Assembly (NCBI GenBank): GCA_000985875.1 | Contig: CCRI01000022.1 | Coordinates: 29,878 to 93,877, forward strand | Length of the DNA: 64,000 bases | Source: Neorhizobium galegae bv. officinalis | GTDB taxonomy: Bacteria; Pseudomonadota; Alphaproteobacteria; Rhizobiales; Rhizobiaceae | Reading direction: 5' to 3' | Part shown: piece after piece, positions 8,430 to 17,174 of the stretch | Numbering within the stretch: the first letter of the stretch is position 1 | How the letters are laid out: the number at the start of each line of letters is the position of its first letter | Translations under genes and position numbers: made by a program | Notes under the pieces: generated by a model | What the model was told of the DNA's origin: nothing | Databases searched by the model: none | The model's input: the letters and a program-made list of their open reading frames with translations, nothing else

Positions 8430-8454
8430 CGGTGCATCCTTTGGCGCCAGGCGC

Positions 8455-9675
8455 TCACAGAAGGGATTTCAGTTTGACGGAAGGATCGGCGAGTGCCGCG
8501 CGATCGGGGCGCGTGCCCCTGGCGATCAGCATCTCGGCAAGCCGAATGTCGCGGGCAACGGCACCGCCGGGGCCAAGTCCGCTGGCTGCCAGCAATCGCC
8601 CATCCGCATCGAGGTGAAACAGGATCTCGGCCTCCGGCGACAGCGTCCGGCCGATGGTCGATGTTGCGCCGTCGGACAAGCCGGCTACCTGCAGCGTCAG
8701 GTCGTATTGGTCCGACCAGAACCAGGGCACCGCATCGAAGGATGCGGCCTCTCCCAGCATGTTGGCCGCCGCGACGCTGCCCTGTTCCTGCGCGTTGCGC
8801 CAGGATTCGAGCCGGACGCGCCGGCCGCCATAGGCGGTGACGGGAAAGGAGCAGCAGTCGCCGGCCGCGAAGATGTGCCGATCGCTGGTCGCCAGATGGC
8901 GGTCGACGGCAATGCCGTTGTCGATCGCAAGCCCTGCTTCTGCGGCAAGACGGGTGTTGGGCTGGGCGCCGATCCCGACCACGAGCGCATCGACCTTGAT
9001 CTGGCGACCATCGGCGAACCCGATGGTAACGCCGCTCTCGCCATCGGCGATGGTCTCGATCCCCACGCCGCAGAGGAGTTCCACGCCTTCTGCCGCGTGC
9101 CGTGCCTGCAAGGCGAGCGCGAGCTTTTCGGGAACACCGCGCATCAACACGCGCGGTTGCGCCTCAAACAAGGTGACGGCCGTCCCGAGTTTCCGGCCCA
9201 TCGCGGCCAGTTCGAGCCCGATGAAGCCACCGCCGAGAATGGCCAAGCGGCCATCCCCCCGCATATGACGACGAATGGCGGAGGCGTCCTCGACGGTCCG
9301 CAGCACATGGATGCGATCACTCGTGCCAATGCCGGGGAACGGGCGCGGTGCGGCGCCGGTTGCAAGCAGCAGCCGTTCGTAGGACAGCGTTTCGCCGGCT
9401 TCCAATAGCAGCGCATGGCGTGCCGGGTCGACCGAGATAGCCCGATGGCCTCGCAGAAAGGTGATCCCCGCCTCGGCAAAACGTTCGTTTGCGACGATCG
9501 CCCGGACGGTCTCGGCTTCCTCGCCCCCCTTCGACAGGGGTGGACGCTCGTAGGGGAGATGCGGCTCGTCGCCGATCAGCGTGACGGTTCCCTGGTAACC
9601 CCGCTCCCGCAGGGCAAAGGCCGCCCGCACGCCGGCTTCGCCGGCGCCGACGATCACCATGCCTTTGTCACCCAT
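8455..9675 (-). CDS. mocF: FAD-dependent ferredoxin reductase, MocF-like (406 aa)
   Basis: A Rossmann FAD-binding start MVIVGAGEAGVRAAF, an NAD-binding GGGFIGLELA motif near residue 150, and the second FAD motif HIFAAGDCCSF near residue 275 define a rubredoxin/ferredoxin-NAD(P)+ reductase of the oxygenase-coupled class. It passes electrons from NAD(P)H to the Rieske ferredoxin encoded just upstream. The start at 9675 is chosen because it follows the mocE stop with a 1-nt gap (TGAGATG). The D-E-F order (desaturase-like oxygenase, Rieske ferredoxin, reductase) matches the described rhizopine mocDEF cluster. Confidence 0.82.
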   Translation of the reverse strand: MGDKGMVIVGAGEAGVRAAFALRERGYQGTVTLIGDEPHLPYERPPLSKGGEEAETVRAIVANERFAEAGITFLRGHRAISVDPARHALLLEAGETLSYERLLLATGAAPRPFPGIGTSDRIHVLRTVEDASAIRRHMRGDGRLAILGGGFIGLELAAMGRKLGTAVTLFEAQPRVLMRGVPEKLALALQARHAAEGVELLCGVGIETIADGESGVTIGFADGRQIKVDALVVGIGAQPNTRLAAEAGLAIDNGIAVDRHLATSDRHIFAAGDCCSFPVTAYGGRRVRLESWRNAQEQGSVAAANMLGEAASFDAVPWFWSDQYDLTLQVAGLSDGATSTIGRTLSPEAEILFHLDADGRLLAASGLGPGGAVARDIRLAEMLIARGTRPDRAALADPSVKLKSLL

Positions 9676-9676
9676 C

Positions 9677-9991
9677 TCAGCCGACCTGGATGAAGACGCG
9701 GCCACCATCGACCTTGACCGCATAGGTCTTGAGGTTGACGCAGACGGGGGCGCCCTTGGCTTGGCCGGTCTTGTAGTTGAAGCGGCCGTTGTGCTTCGGA
9801 CATTCGATGATGTCGTCCATCACCAGACCATCGGCCAGATGAACATTCTCGTGCGTGCAATGTCCATCGGTCGCGTGGAAACTGTCTTCCGGGCTGCGAT
9901 AGATGGCGTAGCTCTTGCCGTCGTGATCGAAGCGGATGACATCCTCTTCGTCGATCTCGTCCTTGTCGCAGACGTCGATCCAGGTGCTCAT
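9677..9991 (-). CDS. mocE: MocE-type Rieske [2Fe-2S] ferredoxin (104 aa)
   Basis: A complete small Rieske ferredoxin with the cluster-binding pair C-T-H (GHCTHENVHLADG) and C-P-K-H (ECPKHNGRF), spaced as expected. It is soluble with no signal peptide. It carries electrons from the MocF-like reductase to the MocD-like oxygenase. A strong GGAGGAGAG site precedes the ATG at 9991. It sits between mocD and mocF on the same strand. Confidence 0.9.
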   Translation of the reverse strand: MSTWIDVCDKDEIDEEDVIRFDHDGKSYAIYRSPEDSFHATDGHCTHENVHLADGLVMDDIIECPKHNGRFNYKTGQAKGAPVCVNLKTYAVKVDGGRVFIQVG

Positions 9992-10037
9992 CGGGCTCTC
10001 CTCCCCCTTTATGGCTTGTTTTTGTCGGACGCCGGCG

Positions 10038-11129
10038 TCACTCCGCCGCTGGCGCCATGGCGTCGCTGTGGAAGTCTTCGCGATAGGGCTTTGCCGTCGG
10101 TGGCAACTCGCGCCTCAGGAAGTAATCCTCGTTCCGGAGCTGGCGCAGGAAGGCCGGGATCATCTCGCGATAACCGTCGAGGATCGACGGGTTCGGTGCC
10201 GGCAGATCGCCCTTGATCATCGCGTGCAGCTTCGGCAGCGCGTGATAGGGCACCATCGGGAACATGTGATGCTCCACGTGATAGTTCATGTTCCAGTAAA
10301 TGAAGCGACTGATCGGGTTCATGTAGACCGTGCGGCTGTTTAGCCGGTGGTCGATGACGTTGTCGGCAAGGCCGCCATGCTGCAACAGGCCGGTCATGAC
10401 ATGGTGCCAGGCACCATAAAGGCGCGGCATGCCGATCAGCACCAGAGGCAGGATCGAATTCAGGCCGACCGCGAGTGCGACGGTCGCCACATAGATCGCG
10501 AGCCAGATGCGCGCGACGCGGATCGCCTTCGACTGCTCCGTCTCCGGAATAATGATCTTCTCTTCGGCGCTGATGACGCCAAACGCGTTGCGGACCATGT
10601 CGATCACCGCATGCCAGGCATCCAGCAGGCCGAACAAATTGAGGATCAGCCGCAGGAGATCCGGCGGACGCATCACCGCGATTTCCGGATCCCGGCCGAC
10701 AATAACCGTATCGGTGTGGTGCCGGGTATGGCTCCAGCGCCAGGTCACCGGATTGCGCATGATCATGAAACAGGCGATCTGGTAGACAAGGTTGTTCATC
10801 CACATCGTCTTGAACGCCGTGCCATGACCGCATTCATGCCAGCGGCTGTCCGAGGCGGACCCGTAGAACACGCCGTAGGCGAGGAAGAAAGGGATCGCCC
10901 AGAGGCTGCCCCAGAAATAGATGCCAAGCCCTGCAAATACGACCAAGCAGCCGAGCCAGATCGCCGTGTCCCGGAGGGCTGGCCCATCCTCCCGCTTCAT
11001 CAATTCCTTCATCTGCTTGCGCGGCACCTCGGTATGATACCACTGCGCTGCCGCGAGCCCGTTGGCCACCGCCGCCTGCGCATCGCGCCCAAGCAGGCTG
11101 TAGTCACGCTTTGCCGCCGTCCTCGCCAT
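10038..11129 (-). CDS. mocD: MocD-like membrane di-iron oxygenase / fatty-acid-desaturase family (363 aa)
   Basis: Three histidine boxes for a di-iron centre are visible: HECGH (98-102), HTRHH (134-138) and HVEHH near 290, with hydrophobic segments around residues 57-92 and 215-240. This is the desaturase/hydroxylase superfamily. In rhizopine catabolism the homologous MocD, with ferredoxin MocE and reductase MocF, is reported to act on 3-O-methyl-scyllo-inosamine, apparently by oxidative O-demethylation that releases a C1 unit. Substrate here is inferred from gene order only. First gene of a leftward operon, GGAGGAG site before the ATG at 11129. Confidence 0.82.
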   Translation of the reverse strand: MARTAAKRDYSLLGRDAQAAVANGLAAAQWYHTEVPRKQMKELMKREDGPALRDTAIWLGCLVVFAGLGIYFWGSLWAIPFFLAYGVFYGSASDSRWHECGHGTAFKTMWMNNLVYQIACFMIMRNPVTWRWSHTRHHTDTVIVGRDPEIAVMRPPDLLRLILNLFGLLDAWHAVIDMVRNAFGVISAEEKIIIPETEQSKAIRVARIWLAIYVATVALAVGLNSILPLVLIGMPRLYGAWHHVMTGLLQHGGLADNVIDHRLNSRTVYMNPISRFIYWNMNYHVEHHMFPMVPYHALPKLHAMIKGDLPAPNPSILDGYREMIPAFLRQLRNEDYFLRRELPPTAKPYREDFHSDAMAPAAE

Positions 11130-11301
11130 CGATCTCCTCCATCGGTTTCGATGCGGTCGCCATCAAAGGCGTCGCATGGAATCTGATCTTGAGGATTATC
11201 GTTGTTCTGACAGATCACAATCCACGCATGATATATTCTATCAAAGTCTATCATTCTTGATTTACTCCATGATAGAAAGGTCTCACTTGAAGGAGGAACA
11301 G
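11130..11301. promoter_or_regulatory. Shared divergent promoter region with TCTATCA/TGATAGA repeats
   Basis: The region between mocD and the LacI gene holds TTCTATCA at 11236-11243, TCTATCA at 11247-11253 and the inverted TGATAGAA at 11270-11277. The half-sites recur in related form at 12387-12401. They are good candidates for LacI-protein operators controlling both arms. Confidence 0.55.
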
Positions 11302-12333
11302 ATGGGATCAAGACCGACGATCGCGGATCTGGCCAAGACTGCGGGAGTGAGCGTCGCAACCGTGGACCGCGTGCTGAACGGGCGGCACAAGGTGCGCGAG
11401 GACACGGCGCGGCGCGTCTATGACGCGGCAAACGAGATTGGCTTCCATGCCGTCGGATTGCTGCGGCAGCGAGTGTTCGAGGGGCTGCCGCAATACCGGT
11501 TGGGCTTCATCCTGCAGAAGCCCAACCACCATTTTTACCAGAGCTTCAAGCGGGAGCTGGAGATCGCCGTCCAGAATCATCCCTGCATTCGCGGCGTGGC
11601 CCAGATCGAATTCTGCGCCAACCAGACACCGAGCGAACTGGCCGACAAGCTGAAAGAGGTCGGCGCCAGGAATCAGGCGGTCGCCATGACATCCCCGGAC
11701 TACCCAGCCCTGACGGTGACAGCGGAGGAACTGAAGGCAAGGGGCATCCCGGTATTCTCACTCCTGTCTGATTTCGCCTCCGGCATCCGCGAGGGCTATG
11801 TCGGGCTCAATAACCGCAAGGCCGGTCGAACGGCAGCCTGGATGATCGCGAAGGCTGCGGAAAACCCGGGGAAGGTGGCTGTTTTCGTCGGCAGTCACCG
11901 CTTTCACGGTCACGAATTGCGCGAGATCGGCTTTCGGTCCTACTTCCGCGAACACGCTCCCGATTTCGAGGTTCTGGACACGCTGGTGAACCTGGAAACC
12001 GTTGAAATCACCCACGAAGCGACGCTGGATCTTCTGCACCGCCATCCGGATCTTGTGGGTTTTTATGTTGCCGGCGGCGGAATGGAAGGCGCCATCTCCG
12101 CCATCCGGGAAGAAAAGCTTGGCGGCAGGCATGTTATCGTCGTCAACGAACTGACGCCAATTTCCCGCGCGGCGCTGGCCGATGAGATCGTGACCATGGC
12201 GATTGCGACACCGCTTGCAAATCTGTGCCGCGAACTGGTGCAGCTAATGGTCGAGGCGGTGGATACCGGTCCCGCGACGGCGCCAGGCCAGACTTTCCTG
12301 CCGCTCGAAATTTACGTGCCGGAAAACATCTGA
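11302..12333 (+). CDS. LacI-family transcriptional regulator (343 aa)
   Basis: The N-terminal HTH reads TIADLAKTAGVSVATVDRVL followed by the hinge-proximal NGRHKVREDTARRV, typical of LacI. The rest is a periplasmic-binding-protein-like sensor domain. Start at 11302 (MGSRPTI) is fixed by an AGGAGG site 6 nt upstream; the longer frame from 11176 begins inside the divergent promoter. It probably senses the substrate of the adjacent sugar/cyclitol transporter and represses both the mocDEF-like operon and the transport operon. The published rhizopine regulator MocR is a GntR type, so the control differs. Confidence 0.85.
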   Translation: MGSRPTIADLAKTAGVSVATVDRVLNGRHKVREDTARRVYDAANEIGFHAVGLLRQRVFEGLPQYRLGFILQKPNHHFYQSFKRELEIAVQNHPCIRGVAQIEFCANQTPSELADKLKEVGARNQAVAMTSPDYPALTVTAEELKARGIPVFSLLSDFASGIREGYVGLNNRKAGRTAAWMIAKAAENPGKVAVFVGSHRFHGHELREIGFRSYFREHAPDFEVLDTLVNLETVEITHEATLDLLHRHPDLVGFYVAGGGMEGAISAIREEKLGGRHVIVVNELTPISRAALADEIVTMAIATPLANLCRELVQLMVEAVDTGPATAPGQTFLPLEIYVPENI

Positions 12334-12386
12334 GCGGTAATGATGGAAATTCATCATAACAATCTGCAAATTCTTTCATAAATGAG

Positions 12387-12401
12387 ATAGAATATTGCTA
12401 T
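12387..12401. promoter_or_regulatory. Palindrome upstream of TIM-barrel isomerase gene
   Basis: ATAGAATATTGCTAT has 4-bp arms (ATAG/CTAT) around a 7-bp centre and resembles the TATC/GATA half-sites near the lacI promoter. It may be a second operator for the LacI regulator, allowing the isomerase-transport operon its own promoter. Confidence 0.4.
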
Positions 12402-12490
12402 TTCGTCTTTGACGAACGCCACGAAACCTGATGACTTCGTTTGGCGGGACGGAGGAGGAAAGCCGGCCGCGCCAAACTTCGGGAGAACTC

Positions 12491-13303
12491 ATGGCCGCGC
12501 TTACCTTCGCGCTCAACCACATGGTTGCGCCACACATGCCGCTCGGCGCTTTTTTCGAACTGGGCATATCGCTCGGTGTTCGGCAATTCGAAATCCGCAA
12601 CGATCTTGCGGGTAATGCCATGCTCGACGGGACTTCACCTGAGACGGTCGGCGACCTGGCAAAGGCGCACCTAACCGAAATCATTTCGATCAATGCCCTG
12701 CAGCGCTTCAACGAATGGACGCTGGAACGGGAAGCGGAAGCCAGGGAACTGGCCGCCTATGCTGCTGCCTGCGGCGCAAAAGCTCTGGTTCTCGTGCCCG
12801 TCAACGATGGAAGCGGCAGGCTGGAGGGAGAGCGTCAGGGGAATTTGCGCGTTGCGCTCAAGGCACTGAAACCTATCCTGCAGGACAATAACCTCATCGG
12901 ACTCGTGGAGCCGCTCGGTTTCCAGATCTGCTCGCTTCGCTCCAAGAAAGAAGCAGCGGAAGCAATTGCCGCGATCGATGGCCGCCAAAGCTTCAAGCTG
13001 GTTCATGACACTTTCCACCACGTGCTGGCTAGCGAGCCGGATATATTTCCGGATTTGACGGGGCTGGTGCACATTTCAGGCGTCGATGACCAGGACGTCA
13101 GCATCGACGCCATGCGCGATCCGCATCGCGTGATGGTGACGGCACGGGACCGGCTGGACAATGTCGGTCAGATCCGTGCGCTCGTCGACGCTGGTTATCC
13201 CGGCCCGTTCTCGTTCGAACCGTTCGCGTCATCCGTTCACGCATCGACCGATCCGCAAACGATGATCCGCAACAGCATGGAGCTGATCCGGGACAGACTT
13301 TGA
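12491..13303 (+). CDS. TIM-barrel sugar isomerase/epimerase family protein (270 aa)
   Basis: A xylose-isomerase-like TIM barrel (AP-endonuclease-2 fold) with metal-site type motifs: GVRQFEIRND at the second strand, LVEPLGF (Glu), LVHDTFHHVL (His-Asp-His), LVHISGVDD and FSFEPF near the end. This is the IolE/IolI/MocC superfamily that handles inososes and keto sugars, which fits the cluster, but sequence alone does not fix the reaction. Start at 12491 (MAALTFA) has GGGAG upstream; the longer frame from 12431 lacks one. It begins the rightward transport operon. Confidence 0.78.
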   Translation: MAALTFALNHMVAPHMPLGAFFELGISLGVRQFEIRNDLAGNAMLDGTSPETVGDLAKAHLTEIISINALQRFNEWTLEREAEARELAAYAAACGAKALVLVPVNDGSGRLEGERQGNLRVALKALKPILQDNNLIGLVEPLGFQICSLRSKKEAAEAIAAIDGRQSFKLVHDTFHHVLASEPDIFPDLTGLVHISGVDDQDVSIDAMRDPHRVMVTARDRLDNVGQIRALVDAGYPGPFSFEPFASSVHASTDPQTMIRNSMELIRDRL

Positions 13304-13415
13304 CGTCTTCACCGATCCGGTGGCAGTGACCGGATCGGTTCGTGAGATTGCCTTCGGGGAGGAGGCGACCGGCTTTTTGAGGTGTTCGCCGGGCACCGTT
13401 TCAGAGGAGGAAGAG

Positions 13416-14339
13416 ATGAAGAAATTTTTGGCGGGTGCCGTGCTCGGCGTTCTGATGGCATCGAGCGCCTATGCAGGCAATATTGGCGTGTCCATGGCCA
13501 ATTCCGACACGTTCCTGACGGTTCTGCGCAAGGGTATCGAGAAGTCTGCGGCCGATGCAAAACAGCCGGTCCAGATCGAAATCGCGGATGATGACGTTCA
13601 GAAGCAGCTTTCCCAGATCCAGAACTTCATCGCCTCGAAGGTCGATGCGATCATCGTCAACGCCGTCGACACCACGGCAACGGCGCCGATGACGAAGCTG
13701 GCGAACGATGCCGGCATCCCGATCGTCTACGTCAACCGGATGCCGGCAGACGTGGACAAGCTTGGCCCCAAGGGGGCATTCGTCGCCTCCGACGAAGTCC
13801 AGTCCGGCACGCTGCAGACCAAGGAAGTATGTCGCATCCTGGGCGGCAAGGGCGATATCCTTGTCATGGTCGGCGATCTCGCCAACCAGGCTGCCGTCCA
13901 GCGCACCAAGGACATCCACGACGTGATCGCGACGCCGGACTGCAAGGGCATCAAGATCCTCGACCAGCAGACCGCCGTATGGGATCCGGTCAAGGCGCAG
14001 GACCTGATGACCAACTGGATCGCAGCCGGTCACAAGCCGGCGGCTGTCATCGCCAACAACGACAATATGGCGATTGGCGCGATCAACGCCATGAAATCCG
14101 CCGGCTGGAATATGAAGGACGTGGTCGTTGCGGGCATCGATGCCACCCAGGAAGCACTTGCCTACATGAAGGCGGGCAATCTGGATGTATCCGTGTTCCA
14201 GGATGCCTTCGGCCAGGGCTCGGGTGCGGTCGCCGCTGCCATAAAGCTCGCCAAGGGTGAGAAAGTGGACGCCAAAGTCTGGATCCCGTTCCAGCTCGTG
14301 ACGCCTGAAAACATGGCCAAGTTCACGACGAAGAATTGA
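13416..14339 (+). CDS. ABC sugar/cyclitol periplasmic binding protein, MocB/RbsB-like (307 aa)
   Basis: A Sec signal peptide MKKFLAGAVLGVLMASSAYA with an A-Y-A cleavage site is followed by a ribose-type binding protein: IASKVDAIIVNAVDT, IPIVYVNRMP and AAVIANNDNMAIGA are the standard ligand-pocket strands. The start at 13416 follows GGAGG by 6 nt. Together with the next two genes it forms a type I importer of the CUT2 class. The surrounding mocDEF homologues suggest a methylated inosamine, inositol or sugar as ligand; a MocB-like role is inferred. Confidence 0.85.
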   Translation: MKKFLAGAVLGVLMASSAYAGNIGVSMANSDTFLTVLRKGIEKSAADAKQPVQIEIADDDVQKQLSQIQNFIASKVDAIIVNAVDTTATAPMTKLANDAGIPIVYVNRMPADVDKLGPKGAFVASDEVQSGTLQTKEVCRILGGKGDILVMVGDLANQAAVQRTKDIHDVIATPDCKGIKILDQQTAVWDPVKAQDLMTNWIAAGHKPAAVIANNDNMAIGAINAMKSAGWNMKDVVVAGIDATQEALAYMKAGNLDVSVFQDAFGQGSGAVAAAIKLAKGEKVDAKVWIPFQLVTPENMAKFTTKN

Positions 14340-14402
14340 CCGAGGACGGGCCGATCCGCTGTCTTGCGAGGCAGCGGATCACTCTCGTGGAGGAGGACCG
14401 CC

Positions 14403-15956
14403 ATGTCGGCTGAACGCATCATCAGTCCGCAGACCATGGAGGCCGTTCGCAGGAGCGGCGCTGTCCCGGGCAGCAAATATCTTCTTGAAGTCGAGGACGT
14501 GCGCAAGGAATTTCCAGGTGTCGTTGCTCTGGACAATGTGCAGCTGAAGCTGAAATGCGGGACGGTGCATGCCCTTATGGGCGAGAACGGCGCCGGCAAG
14601 TCCACGTTGATGAAGATCCTCGCCGGCATCTACACGCCCGACAGCGGCTCATTCAAACTGCGTGGCGTCGATATCCGCCTCAAGAATCCGCTCGACGCAC
14701 TCCAGAACGGAATCGCGATGATCCATCAGGAACTGAATCTGATGGCGCCCATGACCGTGTCGGAAAACATCTGGATCGGTCGTGAGCCGCTCGGGCGTTT
14801 TGGTATCGTGGACCATGCCGAAATGAACCGTCGGACGGACGCGCTGTTTGAGCGCCTCGGGATCGAGATCGATCCGGAAATCAAGGTCGGCAAGCTCAGC
14901 GTGGCCAACCGCCAGATGGTCGAGATCGCCAAGGCCGTATCCTTCGATTCCGATGTCCTCATCATGGACGAACCGACATCGGCCCTCACCGAGAGAGAGG
15001 TGAACCACCTCTTCCGGATCATCCGCTCCCTTCGCGAGGAAGGAAAGGGCATCATCTACATCACCCACAAGATGAACGAACTCTTCGAGATCGCTGACGA
15101 GGTCTCCGTCTTTCGCGACGGCAAGTACGTTGCGACCTGCAATTCCTCGGAGGTGACCCGCGAAGACATCATCCGCATGATGGTCGGGCGCGAGATCACT
15201 CAGATGTTCCCAAAAGAACCGGCGCAGATCGGCGACGTCGTGCTGTCGGTAAAAGGGCTGACGCTGAACGGCGTCTTCCGCGACGTGTCGTTCGATCTCC
15301 GGGCCGGCGAGATCCTCGGCTTTGCCGGCCTCGTCGGCTCGGGCCGGTCCAACGTCGCGGAGACGATCTTCGGCGTGACGCCCGCAAGTTCGGGGACGAT
15401 CGAGCTTTTCGGCAAGCAATTGACCGTCTCCTCGCCGTCCGTCGCCATGGCGCATGGCATGGCGTTTCTGACGGAGGATCGAAAGGAGACCGGCTGCTTC
15501 CTGTTGCTCGACATACAGGAAAACGCGCAGATGGCGGTGCTGCAACAGCGCTATGTGCAACTCGGTTTCGTGCAGCAGGACAAGCTGCGGAAGGCGGCCA
15601 CCGACATGGCCAACCGTCTCAGGGTCCGTACGCCCGACATGCGGGAGCCGATCATCAACCTGTCGGGCGGCAACCAGCAGAAGGTGCTGATCTGTCGCTG
15701 GCTGATGACCAATCCGAAGATCCTGATCCTCGACGAACCCACCCGCGGCATAGATGTCGGCGCCAAGGCCGAGATCCACCGGCTGATCTCGCAGCTCGCG
15801 GGCCAGGGTGTGGCGATCATCATGATCTCGTCGGAGATGCCGGAGGTGCTCGGCATGAGTGATCGCATCGTCGTGCTGCATGAGGGGCGGGTCACAGGCA
15901 TCCTGGACAGGGCAGAAGCCGATCAAGTCAAGATAATGGAGCTGGCGTCGCGCTGA
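14403..15956 (+). CDS. CUT2 sugar ABC transporter ATP-binding protein, duplicated (517 aa)
   Basis: A double-domain ATPase of the RbsA/MglA class. The first half has Walker A GENGAGKST, a degenerate signature KLSVANRQM and Walker B VLIMDEPTSAL. The second half has LSGGNQQK and ILILDEPTRGIDVG; its Walker A is the divergent GLVGSGRSN usual in this class. Start at 14403 is supported by GGAGGAGG. It powers import through the permease encoded next. Confidence 0.92.
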   Translation: MSAERIISPQTMEAVRRSGAVPGSKYLLEVEDVRKEFPGVVALDNVQLKLKCGTVHALMGENGAGKSTLMKILAGIYTPDSGSFKLRGVDIRLKNPLDALQNGIAMIHQELNLMAPMTVSENIWIGREPLGRFGIVDHAEMNRRTDALFERLGIEIDPEIKVGKLSVANRQMVEIAKAVSFDSDVLIMDEPTSALTEREVNHLFRIIRSLREEGKGIIYITHKMNELFEIADEVSVFRDGKYVATCNSSEVTREDIIRMMVGREITQMFPKEPAQIGDVVLSVKGLTLNGVFRDVSFDLRAGEILGFAGLVGSGRSNVAETIFGVTPASSGTIELFGKQLTVSSPSVAMAHGMAFLTEDRKETGCFLLLDIQENAQMAVLQQRYVQLGFVQQDKLRKAATDMANRLRVRTPDMREPIINLSGGNQQKVLICRWLMTNPKILILDEPTRGIDVGAKAEIHRLISQLAGQGVAIIMISSEMPEVLGMSDRIVVLHEGRVTGILDRAEADQVKIMELASR

Positions 15957-15977
15957 CGACACAGCCGGGAGGATATC

Positions 15978-17060
15978 ATGTCTGATGCCATCAACGAACT
16001 GGGGGAGACCTCCAAGACGGGCTTGAAGAAAATTCGGCGACTTCCGCCGGAATTCTCGATCCTGGCCGTCCTGATCGGGATCGCCCTTATCTTCGAAGTG
16101 ATCGGCTGGTACGTCGTGGGCGAAAGCTTTCTGGCGAACAAGCAGCGCTTGTCCATCATCGTCCTGCAGGTCGCCGTCACGGGGATCATCGCCGTCGGCG
16201 TGACGCAGGTCATCATCACCGGCGGGGTCGATCTGTCATCCGGCTCCATGGTCGGGTTTATCGCCATGGTGGCTGCGAGCTTCGCCCAGACCTCGCTGAA
16301 TGCCCGTGCCGTCTTCCTGCAACCCGAATACGCGGCTTTCGGCCTGGACTCGTTCATCGATTCAAGCCCGTTCTGGCCGCTTCTGGTCGGCGTGCTGCTC
16401 GGCGCATTCCTGGGTTATCTGAACGGCCTTCTTATCGCCAAGACAGGCATTCCGCCCTTCATTGCCACTCTTGGCATGATGGTTTCAGTCCGCGGCCTGG
16501 CCAAATGGTATACCGAAGGCCAACCCGTCGCTTTGCTCAACGAAAACTTCGCCTGGCTCGGCCAGAGCTTCAGTCTCTGGGGCTTTCCCGTCCCGCGAAC
16601 GGTCATCGTCTTCTTCGTCGTGGCAATCATCTTCCACATCGCATTGTCCTATACCCGCTACGGCAAGTTCACCTATGCCATCGGCGCCAACAGCCAGGCC
16701 GCACGCGTCTCGGGGATCGATATCGGCAAGCACCTGATCAAGGTCTATGCGGTCGCCGGCCTGCTCTCCGGCCTCGCCGGCGTCATGCTCGCTGCCCGCG
16801 CCCAGTCCGGCCAGCCGAACATGGGCATCTCCTTCGAACTCGACGCCATCGCGGCGGCCGTCATCGGCGGCGCTTCGCTCTCCGGCGGCGTCGGCCGGAT
16901 CACCGGGACGGTAATCGGTACGATTATTCTCGGTGTAGTGACCTCCGGCTTCACCTTCCTCAAGGTCGGCGCCTACTACCAGGAGATCGTCAAAGGCGCG
17001 ATCATCGTCGCGGCAGTCGTCATCGACGTGCACCGCCAACGCAAGAAATCCCGCGCCTGA
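15978..17060 (+). CDS. CUT2 sugar ABC transporter permease (360 aa)
   Basis: An RbsC-type inner-membrane permease with 8-10 hydrophobic segments. Family marks include VTQVIITGGVDLSSGSMVG near residue 75, GIPPFIATLGMM near 155, and the coupling-helix region around GANSQAARVSGI. It follows the ATPase gene by 21 nt with a GGGAGG site, so the binding protein, ATPase and permease are one operon. Confidence 0.92.
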   Translation: MSDAINELGETSKTGLKKIRRLPPEFSILAVLIGIALIFEVIGWYVVGESFLANKQRLSIIVLQVAVTGIIAVGVTQVIITGGVDLSSGSMVGFIAMVAASFAQTSLNARAVFLQPEYAAFGLDSFIDSSPFWPLLVGVLLGAFLGYLNGLLIAKTGIPPFIATLGMMVSVRGLAKWYTEGQPVALLNENFAWLGQSFSLWGFPVPRTVIVFFVVAIIFHIALSYTRYGKFTYAIGANSQAARVSGIDIGKHLIKVYAVAGLLSGLAGVMLAARAQSGQPNMGISFELDAIAAAVIGGASLSGGVGRITGTVIGTIILGVVTSGFTFLKVGAYYQEIVKGAIIVAAVVIDVHRQRKKSRA

Positions 17061-17174
17061 AAAACCTCCCCAGGCGCCGAGGCGGTGCCGGTTCCGAGCA
17101 ACCTGCACCGCCTCCCCCTATGCACCCGTCCTATGATTCAGATGACGCCGTCACAGGCCATTCACGAGATGACC

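Noticed and set aside
7620..9408. Long plus-strand open frames (285 and 408 codons) opposite the PanB-like and mocF genes
   Set aside because: They are antisense to genes with clear motifs, have Arg/Gly/Asp-rich shadow composition and no family signature.
14649..15962. 437-codon minus-strand frame opposite the ABC ATPase
   Set aside because: His/Asp/Arg-rich antisense shadow; the plus strand holds Walker and signature motifs.
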